From Acidobacteriota bacterium (GTDB taxonomy: Bacteria > Acidobacteriota > UBA6911 > RPQK01 > JAJDTT01): a stretch of 64,000 bases of DNA. Location: positions 145,299 to 209,298 of the forward strand of contig JAPPLF010000080.1 in the NCBI GenBank assembly GCA_028874215.1, in the 5' to 3' direction. Both the position numbers and the translations under genes were made by a program. Shown piece by piece: positions 8,894 to 16,076 of the stretch; within the stretch, counting starts at the first letter, position 1; each line of letters opens with the position of its first letter. Under the pieces are notes generated by a model. It ran no database searches and was not told the origin of the DNA. It saw only the letters and a program-made list of their open reading frames with translations.

Positions 8894-9166
8894 TCATGGT
8901 CCATTGAGACGGGGGACCGTGGACTTCGCGATCATCCGTTTGTGTTCTGGCCAATCGGGCTCTTGATACCCCTTTTCACGGCTTTCGCACTCGGCATTGA
9001 ACCGTCGCAGGTCCGCAAGCGTGAATGGTGCTGAACCCGTTGCCGCTACGAGCTTCTGCTCTGCGGCTTCTCTTAGCCAAGCGCTTAGGGACTTCTTCTC
9101 CCGTTGCGCTTGACGTTGATAGCGAGCCTTGTCCAACTCCGTCACGACAAAATCGATTCGTGCCAT
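8894..9166 (-). CDS. Orphan CopG/ribbon-helix-helix antitoxin-like protein
   Basis: 90-residue protein starting MARIDFVVTELDKARYQRQA, with KKSLSAWLREAAEQKL typical of CopG-like antitoxins of PIN toxins, and a C-terminal tail (YQEPDWPEHKRMI) of the sort that wraps a PIN toxin. The frame is open to 9292, but the ATG at 9164-9166 gives the family N-terminus. A toxin would be expected directly downstream on the minus strand, but only 21 nt separate this stop from the end of the convergent RES gene. The toxin therefore appears to be lost. Confidence 0.7.
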   Translation of the reverse strand: MARIDFVVTELDKARYQRQAQREKKSLSAWLREAAEQKLVAATGSAPFTLADLRRFNAECESREKGYQEPDWPEHKRMIAKSTVPRLNGP

Positions 9167-9353
9167 GGTGTTCCCGGTAGCACCCAATATACGCCACAGA
9201 CGCGTCATGGTTTCAGAACTGATGGTGGCTTCTGAATCTGACATCCGGAAGTTATTCCTCAGTCGATGATCTGAACCGGCCCCGGTACACAAGGTAAAAG
9301 GGGGTCGGAAAGCTGTTATACTCCCTCCTCAAGGGGTTCGGAACACGATCAGA

Positions 9354-12300
9354 ATGAGTTGGTTACAGGTAGGGAACTCGTCGCGTTGCGGCGAGGCCGG
9401 CAGTTATAGGCCTAGGCGACGATCTAGCGGAGTCTTTAGTCTGCCGGCGTTGGTCTTGGCGGTCAGCATTTCAAACCTTCTGGCCATTCAGGAAGAGTCT
9501 GCGCCCGATTTCGAGACCCACATTTTTCCCCTCTTCGAAGCTCACTGCCTGTCCTGCCATGGGGCGTCGCAACCGCAGGGCGAACTGGACCTGACGACCC
9601 ATGAGACCACTCTGGAGGGCGGGAAAACCGGTCCCGCGCTGGTTCCCGGTTCACCGTTGGAGAGCTTGCTGCTGGAGAAGCTCCACTCTGGAGCGATGCC
9701 GATGGGAGCCGCCAGGCTGAGTGACGACCAGATTAACCTGGTCCGTCGCTGGATCGAAGACGGTGCCCGCCGCGCGGAAGCGGAGGCCGAGGCTGTTGCT
9801 GTAGCGGCTTCAAACGTGGTCGCCGGGCCCGAGACCGTGACCACCATCCTCAACGTCAAGTGTCTCCTCTGCCACGGCCGCCGCAACCAGGAGGGGGGCC
9901 TCGACCTGCAGACCCGGGCGAGTCTGCTCAAGGGAGGCGCCTCGGGATCCGCCATCGTCCCTGGAAAACCGGATGAAAGCCTGCTCATTCAACGGATCGA
10001 GAACTCCGACATGCCCCCGCTGAAGGATCAGGCCAGGCTCTCGGTGCGCGCCGTGACCTCGTCGGAGCTGGAACGCCTTCGGGCCTGGATCGCCGCCGGG
10101 GCGCCCTACGATGAGCGGAAGCCGGAGCCGGTCGTCGCTTCGTCGGACGCCCTCGTCAGCGACTCGGACCGCGAATTCTGGTCGTTTCGCACGCCGGTTC
10201 GGCCGCCGGTCCCGAAGGTTCAACACCAGGGTCGGGTTCGCACCCCCGTCGACGCTTTCCTTTTGGAAAAGCTGGAAGCAGAGGGACACACCCTGTCGGC
10301 CGATGCTCCGCCCCTGACCCTGCTGCGGCGGGCCTACTTCGACGTGACGGGATTGCCGCCGACGTCCGAAGCCGTCCAGGCCTATGAGGGCACGCCGGAA
10401 GCCTACGAGAAGCTGGTGGACGAACTCCTGGACTCTCCCGGATACGGCGAACATTGGGGCCGCCGCTGGCTGGACGCCGCCGGCTATTCCGACTCGGAGG
10501 GGCAGGTGTCGGCCGACGCGATTCGTCCCAATGCCTGGCGCTACCGCGATTATGTCATTCGCTCCCTCAACGCCGACAAGCCCTACGACCGCTTCCTGCA
10601 GGAGCAGATCGCCGGCGACGAGTTGTTCGACTACAAGGCGGCGAAAGAGCTGAGCCCCGAGCAGCGCGACCTGCTGGTGGCGACGGGATTCATGCGCATG
10701 GGTCCGGACGGGACCTACAGCGTCTCCCAGGCCTTCGTCCCTGAACGTCTGGAGGTTGTGGCCAGCCAGGTGGAGATCCTCAGTTCCTCGGTGATGGGGA
10801 TCACCATGGCCTGCGCGCGCTGTCACGATCACAAATACGATCCCATTCCACAGCGCGACTACTATCGATTCAGCGCCATCCTGCGCTCCGCTTTCGATCC
10901 CTACGATTGGCTCTCTCCCAGCGAGACTCCCGTCGGCCCGGAGGCGGATTGGAACGACAGCAACATGCGCGTACTGCAGGGAGCGCCTGTGGAGGAGGTC
11001 CGGGAAGCCGACGAGGCCAACGCTCCCGTTCAGCGTGAGATCGAGGAAATCGAGCAGGCCTTCGAGGAGAAGGCGAACGTCCTGCGCCAGAAGCTCTTGA
11101 AGGAAAAGAGAGCCGCAATCCCGGATTTGGTTCGGGAAGAGGTGATCGCGGCGGAGAAGACACCGGTTCCGGAACGGACTCCAGTACAGGAGTACCTTGT
11201 CGAACGCTTTCGGGACCAGTTGCAAATCCTCCCCGAGGAATTGGAGAAGCGCTTCCCATCCTTCCAGAAGGTGGCCAAGGAGAAGAGGGATGCCGTCCAG
11301 GAGGTCAAGAAACGGCTCAAGGGGAATCCCAGGCTCCGGGCCCTGTTCGACATGGGTGGCCGGCCCACAGCAGTACACGTCCTGGGCCGGGGACAGTACC
11401 AGAACCCCCTGGAGCCGGTAGCACCGGGTATCCCCTCCGTCCTGGGCGTGGGTCTCGAGCCCTACCGGCTGGAAAAGCCGAAGTGGACGACTGACACGAC
11501 CGGCCGTCGATTGGCCCTGGCCAAATGGCTCACGCAATCCCGGCACCCCCTCACCGCCAGGGTTCTGGTCAATCGCATCTGGCAGTACTACTTCGGCTCC
11601 GGTCTGGTGAAGACGGTGGGGAACTTCGGCCGCACCGGCGCCCCTCCATCGCACCCCGAGCTCCTCGACTGGCTGGCCACGGAATTCGTCCGGAGCGGTT
11701 GGAGCATGAAGGCGCTGCACCGGATGATCCTGACCTCCACCGCCTACCGTCAGAGTTCCCGCCGGAATCCCGGGATCGACGGCGACCCCGACAACCGTCT
11801 GCTCTCCTACTTTCCCATGCGCCGGCTGGATGCCGACGCCGTCCGCGACTCCATCCTGAAGGTGTCCGGGCGGCTGGACACGACACCGTTCGGCCCCCCC
11901 GATTCCATTGAGGAGAAAGCGGACGGAGAAGTGGTGGCCAAGGAGTCGAAGCAGGGATACCGGAGAAGCATCTACCTGATGCAACGGCGCTCGACCCCGG
12001 TCACCATGCTGGACACCTTCGACGCGCCCCAGTTGCGGCCCAACTGCCTGGTGCGGAACCGTTCCACCGTCTCGTCCCAAGCCCTGCAGTTGATGAACAG
12101 TCAGACGGTCCGGGCCAGTTCCCGTTTCATGGCGGGAAGAGTGATCGACACTGTCGGCCGTGACCCGGAGGCGCAGGTGAAGAGAGTCTACCTGGCCGCC
12201 CTGGGCCGTCCGCCGTCCCCGGAGGAACTGAATTGGAGCAAGTCGACGTTGGCGGACATGACTGAGGAATGGAAACGGGATCTGGACCAGGACCGTTCCC

Positions 12301-12392
12301 CCGAGCCTCGGCAGGGCAGGGCGCAATGGCTGGCGCTGGGCGCCTTCTGCCATACCCTGTTCAACACCGCAGAATTCCTCTACATCGATTGA
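9354..12392 (+). CDS. Secreted PSD1 protein: two cytochrome modules, DUF1549, DUF1553
   Basis: 1012-residue protein of the planctomycete-type cytochrome family (PSCyt1-PSCyt2-PSD1). After a signal-anchor-like stretch (about residues 27-46) come two separate heme-type modules, CLSCH at 65-69 and CLLCH at 170-174, each followed by a family-typical G-x-LDL strand (GELDL and GGLDL). DUF1549 follows, with CARCHDHKYDPI at about 487, and DUF1553 with SRHPLTARVLVNRIWQYYFG. A charged coiled-coil segment (about 560-670) lies between the last two. Two N-terminal heme modules instead of one is less usual. The partner DUF1501 gene follows after 11 nt. The function of this family is not established; a periplasmic redox role in sugar or sulfated-polymer metabolism is often proposed. 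Confidence 0.88.
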   Translation: MSWLQVGNSSRCGEAGSYRPRRRSSGVFSLPALVLAVSISNLLAIQEESAPDFETHIFPLFEAHCLSCHGASQPQGELDLTTHETTLEGGKTGPALVPGSPLESLLLEKLHSGAMPMGAARLSDDQINLVRRWIEDGARRAEAEAEAVAVAASNVVAGPETVTTILNVKCLLCHGRRNQEGGLDLQTRASLLKGGASGSAIVPGKPDESLLIQRIENSDMPPLKDQARLSVRAVTSSELERLRAWIAAGAPYDERKPEPVVASSDALVSDSDREFWSFRTPVRPPVPKVQHQGRVRTPVDAFLLEKLEAEGHTLSADAPPLTLLRRAYFDVTGLPPTSEAVQAYEGTPEAYEKLVDELLDSPGYGEHWGRRWLDAAGYSDSEGQVSADAIRPNAWRYRDYVIRSLNADKPYDRFLQEQIAGDELFDYKAAKELSPEQRDLLVATGFMRMGPDGTYSVSQAFVPERLEVVASQVEILSSSVMGITMACARCHDHKYDPIPQRDYYRFSAILRSAFDPYDWLSPSETPVGPEADWNDSNMRVLQGAPVEEVREADEANAPVQREIEEIEQAFEEKANVLRQKLLKEKRAAIPDLVREEVIAAEKTPVPERTPVQEYLVERFRDQLQILPEELEKRFPSFQKVAKEKRDAVQEVKKRLKGNPRLRALFDMGGRPTAVHVLGRGQYQNPLEPVAPGIPSVLGVGLEPYRLEKPKWTTDTTGRRLALAKWLTQSRHPLTARVLVNRIWQYYFGSGLVKTVGNFGRTGAPPSHPELLDWLATEFVRSGWSMKALHRMILTSTAYRQSSRRNPGIDGDPDNRLLSYFPMRRLDADAVRDSILKVSGRLDTTPFGPPDSIEEKADGEVVAKESKQGYRRSIYLMQRRSTPVTMLDTFDAPQLRPNCLVRNRSTVSSQALQLMNSQTVRASSRFMAGRVIDTVGRDPEAQVKRVYLAALGRPPSPEELNWSKSTLADMTEEWKRDLDQDRSPEPRQGRAQWLALGAFCHTLFNTAEFLYID

Positions 12393-12403
12393 GGAGCCTG
12401 AAG

Positions 12404-13885
12404 ATGGACAACGTGACCGGAATGAGAGATGGGACTCCGAACCTGTCGAGCGCAGAGCTGCCGCGGAGAACTTTCTTCTCCCGGGTCGGAGACGGACTGC
12501 ATGGCGCTGCCCTGGCATGGCTGTTGGGCCGGGACCTGGTGTCCGCCACACCGGCGCCGGACGGAGGCCGGAATCGGATCTACGATTTGCGGCCGCGCCA
12601 GCCCCACTTCGAGCCCAAGGCGACCTCCGTGATTCAGTTCTTCATGAACGGCGGGCCCAGCCAGGTGGACCTGTTCGATCCCAAACCCGCCTTGGAGCGT
12701 TACGCGGGCAAACCACCGGGACGGGATCTGGCCAGCACCATCGAATTCATCAACGAAGCGGGCGGATTCATGCCCTCGCCCTTCAAGTTCAAGCGGCGCG
12801 GCCAATCCGGTCTCCAAATGTCCAACATGATGCCGCACCTGGCCGAGCAGGTGGACGACATCGCCGTGATCCGCTCCATGTTCACCACCCACTTCAACCA
12901 TGAACCGTCCATCTTCCTGATGCACAGCGGGCGGCCCTTCTCCAACCGTCCCAGCCTGGGGTCCTGGGTCGTGTACGGGCTGGGCAGCGAGAACCAGAAC
13001 CTGCCGGCCTACGTGGTTCTGGACGATCCCAAGGGATTGCCCATCAACCACATCCAGAACTGGCACTCGGGGTGGCTTCCGCCGGTGTACCAGGGAACGA
13101 GGGTGCGCGCCAAGGGGACGCCGATCCTGAACCTGAAGGCGAAGAAGGAATACCCCGATCCGGTGAGGGACCTGGCCCGAACACTGCAGGGTCGCCTGGA
13201 CCGGCGCCATCGGGACCAGCGCCCGGGTGAGACGGAACTACAAGCGCGAATCACCAACTACGAGTTGGCGGCCCGGATGCAGTTGGCGGCCAGCGACGCC
13301 CTGGACCTTTCCCAGGAGAGCGCCAAGACGCGGGAGATGTACGGCATCGGCCAAGAAGAGACCGACTCCTACGGGCGGCGCTGCCTGATGGCGCGGCGCC
13401 TGGTGGAACGGGGGGTCCGGCTGGTCCAGCTCTATATCGAGGGCCAGATCTGGGATACCCACCAGAACCTGGAGCAGATGCTCGCGTACGCCTGCGGCAA
13501 GACCGACCAACCGGTGGCCGCCCTGCTGAAGGACCTGAAGCAGCGGGGCCTGCTCGACTCGACGCTTCTGGTCTGGGGCGGGGAATTTGGACGGCTGCCC
13601 CTCTCCCAGAGCCGGCAGGGGAACCTGGCGGGACGCGACCATGGTCCTGCCGGATTCTCCGTCTGGCTGGCCGGCGGAGGAGTCAAGGGCGGCACCGTCC
13701 ACGGCGCCACCGACGAGATCGGATTCCGGGCAGTGGAGAACCGGGTCAGCGTCCACGACCTGCACGCCACCATCCTGCACCAGCTCGGCTTGGACCACCG
13801 CCAACTGGTCATGGTCCGCGAGGGCCGCAGCGAGCGCCTCACCGACGAATTCCCGGCCCGGGTGGTGAAGGAGATCCTGGCGTAG
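12404..13885 (+). CDS. DUF1501 protein with Tat-like signal
   Basis: 493-residue DUF1501 (sulfatase/alkaline-phosphatase-like fold) protein. The N-terminal LPRRTFFSRVGDGLHGAALA is a Tat-like signal. The family motifs FFMNGGPSQVDLFDPKP, HPSLG-like SNRPSLGSWVVYGLG and VWGGEFGRLP are all present. The ATG at 12404 is preferred over a longer open frame (from 12269) that would overlap the PSD1 gene. It forms an obligate pair with the PSD1 gene, as in many Planctomycetes, Verrucomicrobia and Acidobacteria. The substrate is unknown. A 30-nt part of this gene (13429-13458) recurs at 15102-15131. Confidence 0.88.
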   Translation: MDNVTGMRDGTPNLSSAELPRRTFFSRVGDGLHGAALAWLLGRDLVSATPAPDGGRNRIYDLRPRQPHFEPKATSVIQFFMNGGPSQVDLFDPKPALERYAGKPPGRDLASTIEFINEAGGFMPSPFKFKRRGQSGLQMSNMMPHLAEQVDDIAVIRSMFTTHFNHEPSIFLMHSGRPFSNRPSLGSWVVYGLGSENQNLPAYVVLDDPKGLPINHIQNWHSGWLPPVYQGTRVRAKGTPILNLKAKKEYPDPVRDLARTLQGRLDRRHRDQRPGETELQARITNYELAARMQLAASDALDLSQESAKTREMYGIGQEETDSYGRRCLMARRLVERGVRLVQLYIEGQIWDTHQNLEQMLAYACGKTDQPVAALLKDLKQRGLLDSTLLVWGGEFGRLPLSQSRQGNLAGRDHGPAGFSVWLAGGGVKGGTVHGATDEIGFRAVENRVSVHDLHATILHQLGLDHRQLVMVREGRSERLTDEFPARVVKEILA

Positions 13886-13934
13886 AGTCGCCTGCAGCGA
13901 CTGCTTCCGCACTCGGCGGAGTGGCTTGAACCTG

Positions 13935-13967
13935 TCTCCTTACTGTTTTACAGTTCTAGTAAGGAGA
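13935..13967 (+). promoter_or_regulatory. 10-bp inverted repeat covering the AbrB ribosome-binding site
   Basis: Arms TCTCCTTACT (13935-13944) and AGTAAGGAGA (13958-13967) are perfect complements around a 13-nt loop. The right arm contains the AAGGAG ribosome-binding site of the antitoxin gene that starts at 13976. A second, nested repeat, ACTGT-TTT-ACAGT (13942-13954), is mutually exclusive with it. It may be an operator for the AbrB-type antitoxin, an mRNA hairpin that hides the ribosome site, or both. Confidence 0.5.
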
Positions 13968-13975
13968 TCGGTGCT

Positions 13976-14218
13976 ATGGTCGTCAAGATCACTTCGAAGC
14001 GACAAGTTACTTTTCCAAAGCGGGTGCTGGAGGTCATGGGCGTGGGTCCGGGTGACCAGCTTGAACTGAACGAAGGGCCTGACGGTTTCACGATACGCCC
14101 GAGACGCGTCGACTATTCTCGCCTGGGGACATTACGCAACAGGATCCCGTCGGGACATCCGCCGTTCGATATCGAGAGCTTCAGGAATCAGGCGTATGAC
14201 CCGGCGTTTCGGGATTGA
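13976..14218 (+). CDS. AbrB/MazE-like swapped-hairpin antitoxin
   Basis: 80-residue SpoVT/AbrB-fold protein: MVVKITSKRQVTFPKRVLEVMGV is the classic swapped-hairpin DNA-binding start, then GDQLELNEGPDGFTIRPRR. The C-terminal tail (GTLRNRIPSGHPPFDIESFRN) would bind the PIN toxin encoded next. The PIN gene starts 23 nt before this gene ends, so the two are translationally coupled. The upstream inverted repeat is a likely autoregulation site. Confidence 0.88.
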   Translation: MVVKITSKRQVTFPKRVLEVMGVGPGDQLELNEGPDGFTIRPRRVDYSRLGTLRNRIPSGHPPFDIESFRNQAYDPAFRD

Positions 14219-14591
14219 TACCTCGATCCTGGTCCGTCTCCTTACCGGACATCCGGAATCGGACTTTGAGTATTGCGTGAGCCGGCTGCGCCGTATGCTC
14301 AAACAAGGCTGTGAAATCTTCGCATCGAATCAGGTCATCGGGGAGGCGTATATTGCCGTGCAACACCACTACGGGGTGTCCAAGGCCGAGGCCCGCGCGG
14401 CGATGCTTGATGTACTGAGTAGTGGACTGGTCGCCCCCGAGAACGGTCGATCCGTCGTGGCAGCGCTCGAGGCGTCGGGTGGTCCTGGCCTGTTCGATCG
14501 GTTGATCGCAGATGATTACGCTCGAGCCGGTCTAGAGGTCCTTAGCTTGGACCGTAAGATGACAGGGCTGGACCAGGTCCGTCTACTGTAG
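14196..14591 (+). CDS. PIN-domain toxin paired with AbrB antitoxin
   Basis: 131-residue PIN ribonuclease. Acidic residues are visible in RFGIDTSILVRLLTG, QVIGEAYIAV, GLFDRLIADDYARAG and VLSLDRKM. The pairing with an AbrB-type rather than a ribbon-helix-helix antitoxin sets it apart from the VapBC pair at 7.1-7.7 kb, so it is an independent acquisition rather than a duplication. The likely target is structured RNA such as tRNA. Confidence 0.87.
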   Translation: MTRRFGIDTSILVRLLTGHPESDFEYCVSRLRRMLKQGCEIFASNQVIGEAYIAVQHHYGVSKAEARAAMLDVLSSGLVAPENGRSVVAALEASGGPGLFDRLIADDYARAGLEVLSLDRKMTGLDQVRLL

Positions 14592-14670
14592 ATGGGAGCC
14601 GTGCCTCCCGGACGACAGGAACCTGCAAGAGTGAACCCGCTGAGACGTATCCGCAGCCGAATCTTGTCCC

Positions 14671-14895
14671 ATGGTTCCATCAGATCATAGTGAGCGGGTC
14701 TATGATGTCGGACCCGTGGTGGACGCCCTGGACCGCGCATTCCATGGGGACCGGGAGGCTATCGTTGGATTTCTGAACCGGCCACACCCTCTCCTGGATG
14801 GTGAGACGCCTTTCGACATGACGCGATCCAGTTCGGCCGGTGCGGCAGTAGTATTGAAACTCATCCGTCGCGCCGAGGCCGGATTTGCTCTCTGA
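14671..14895 (+). CDS. Short Xre/MbcA/ParS-type antitoxin (DUF2384 C-terminal domain only)
   Basis: 74-residue protein made of the DUF2384 toxin-binding domain (ALDRAFHGDREAIVGFLNRPHPLLDG, ETPFDMTRSSSAG), without the helix-turn-helix half seen in the 7997-8347 antitoxin. It precedes a RES-like toxin by a few codons, the normal order. Either it is a short antitoxin lineage or the N-terminal half has been lost, since about 80 nt upstream show no gene. Its partner toxin is broken. Confidence 0.72.
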   Translation: MVPSDHSERVYDVGPVVDALDRAFHGDREAIVGFLNRPHPLLDGETPFDMTRSSSAGAAVVLKLIRRAEAGFAL

Positions 14896-14921
14896 TGCAT
14901 CCGTGAGTGCTGCCGGAAACG

Positions 14922-15221
14922 ATGCGGGCGTACCGGATCGGCGACCCTTCGGGACAGTTCTCGGTGTGGAGCACGGATGGCGCCAAGCGTACGGCCGGAA
15001 GATGGCATGAGGCAGGCGCGGAAGTCATCTATGCGTCGGAGAACTATTCGACGGCGATGCTGGAAACGACGGAAGAAACGGGGACAGTCACATTCTCGCG
15101 CGCTCTATATCGAGGGCCAGATTTGGGATACGTGCATCTCAAGCCACGGCTTGGAACCGTTCGAACCGCTGGGCGAGGCGGTCTCTATCCGGTCGATCCT
15201 GGATCCGTCTCGGCAGGTTAA
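14922..15221 (+). pseudogene. Truncated RES-domain toxin
   Basis: Starts like a complete RES toxin: MRAYRIGDPSGQFSVWSTDG, then AKRTAGRWHEAGAEVIYASENYSTAMLET. After about residue 50 (near 15072) similarity to RES stops abruptly, and the rest of the frame (TEETGTVTFSRALYRGPDLG) is unrelated. The expected remaining 90 or so residues are missing. A 30-nt stretch inside the tail matches a DUF1501 gene, so the break looks like a recombination scar. The remaining frame ends at 15221, inside the convergent HNH gene. The product is probably inactive. A GTG at 14907 is an alternative start. Confidence 0.75.
15102..15131 (+). repeat. 30-nt fragment of a DUF1501 gene
   Basis: Positions 15102-15131 match 13429-13458, inside the DUF1501 gene, at 29 of 30 bases. 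The single difference (C to T) is silent in the DUF1501 frame, where both copies encode LYIEGQIWDT. Similarity ends sharply on both sides. It marks the foreign tail of the broken RES gene. Confidence 0.8.
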
Positions 15222-16065
15222 TGGTTCCGCCATTAAGTCCCTTTAAGGCTTCCAGGACCGGGCCGTCCTTCAGGTCGAGCAGTCGGTCAGAGACATGCAG
15301 TTGGTAATCCGGGTCGATGCCGATCAGATGTGCATCAAAGGCGGCATGATGGATTTTAGATAGCGGGATGCCGTTCGGAATCACGGGCTGTCCCAGGTGC
15401 TCGTCCTTGTCCGAGATGATATGCGCGGCGTCCAATAGCAGGGGTTCGGACAACCCCGAAAATGCGCATCTGTCGTTATAGGCACTGATAACGGCTTCCC
15501 GAAACGATACTTGGTGCAGGCGGTGTTTGACAGTCCGCAGAGCATACCGTCGTTCCAGAGTAGTTTCCGGTGGTTCCAATGATTCTTGTTCGGGGATTCC
15601 GAATGAAACGCTGGCGTTCAATGCATCGGGGTCCCAACCGGAGATAAATGCCGGCACGATGGCCTGATAGCGGCCGGGAGCTATTCCGAGAAAATAGATT
15701 ACGGGTATCCGGTTCTCGAATGCTTCCCGTAGCCAGCGATTGTCCGCAGCCTCAGGATTCCGTCCCATGAAAGCGTAGTCGATGGTCTCGTCTCCTTCGT
15801 AGATCTGGCGGTGAACCTGCCGTTGATCGTCGTACCAGACCCGGCCGCCAGGCTTCGGAAAAACGGTCCTGATTGAAAGCAAGAACCGCATCTGCCTGGG
15901 CTTGAAAATTCCCCGTTGCGGATTGACCAATGGAATCCGTTTGTTCTCGAAAACCAGACCGGGCTTCAACTCTTTAGCGGTCAGTTGACCGTGGACCTCT
16001 TGCAGTCTTCGAACATGTTCGAAGGCCGCTATGCGAATCGCGGTGTCACGGTCACTTTGGGCCAT
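15139..16065 (-). CDS. HNH endonuclease with ScoMcrA-like sulfur-binding-type N-terminal domain
   Basis: 308-residue protein. The N-terminal two-thirds contain IPLVNPQRGIFKPRQMRF, LSIRTVFPK and PVIYFLGIAPGRYQAIVPAF. From memory of the family, this resembles the DNA sulfur-binding domain of ScoMcrA/SprMcrA type IV restriction enzymes. The C-terminal HNH_2 nuclease has the motif DAAHI ... PNGIPLSKIHHAAFDAHLI with a Cys in NDRCAFSG. The frame is open to 16107, but the ATG at 16063-16065 avoids a 31-nt overlap with the upstream HNH gene. The two genes form an operon. A role in cutting phosphorothioated or otherwise modified foreign DNA is inferred. Base composition is less GC-rich than the flanking genes. 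Confidence 0.8.
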   Translation of the reverse strand: MAQSDRDTAIRIAAFEHVRRLQEVHGQLTAKELKPGLVFENKRIPLVNPQRGIFKPRQMRFLLSIRTVFPKPGGRVWYDDQRQVHRQIYEGDETIDYAFMGRNPEAADNRWLREAFENRIPVIYFLGIAPGRYQAIVPAFISGWDPDALNASVSFGIPEQESLEPPETTLERRYALRTVKHRLHQVSFREAVISAYNDRCAFSGLSEPLLLDAAHIISDKDEHLGQPVIPNGIPLSKIHHAAFDAHLIGIDPDYQLHVSDRLLDLKDGPVLEALKGLNGGTINLPRRIQDRPDRDRLAQRFERFQAVA

Positions 16066-16076
16066 ATTAATCCCGC

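Noticed and set aside
9810-12551. Very long minus-strand open frame (about 913 codons) opposite the PSD1 gene
   Set aside because: It is the codon-bias shadow of a GC-rich gene on the other strand; the PSD1 protein has complete domain motifs while this translation has none.
13886-13902. Small hairpin AGTCGC-CTGCA-GCGACT after the first DUF1501 gene
   Set aside because: Stem of only 6 bp and no T-run follows, so I do not call it a terminator.
15073-15101. Sequence around GGGGACAGTCACA as a possible mobile-element edge
   Set aside because: The motif looks familiar from repeat-flanked regions, but no terminal repeat, transposase or target duplication is visible here.
14977-15246. Open frame of 89 codons containing LYIEGQIWDT
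   Set aside because: The match comes from a 30-nt DUF1501 fragment only; the rest is Arg-rich out-of-frame RES sequence, so it is a recombination scar and not a gene.
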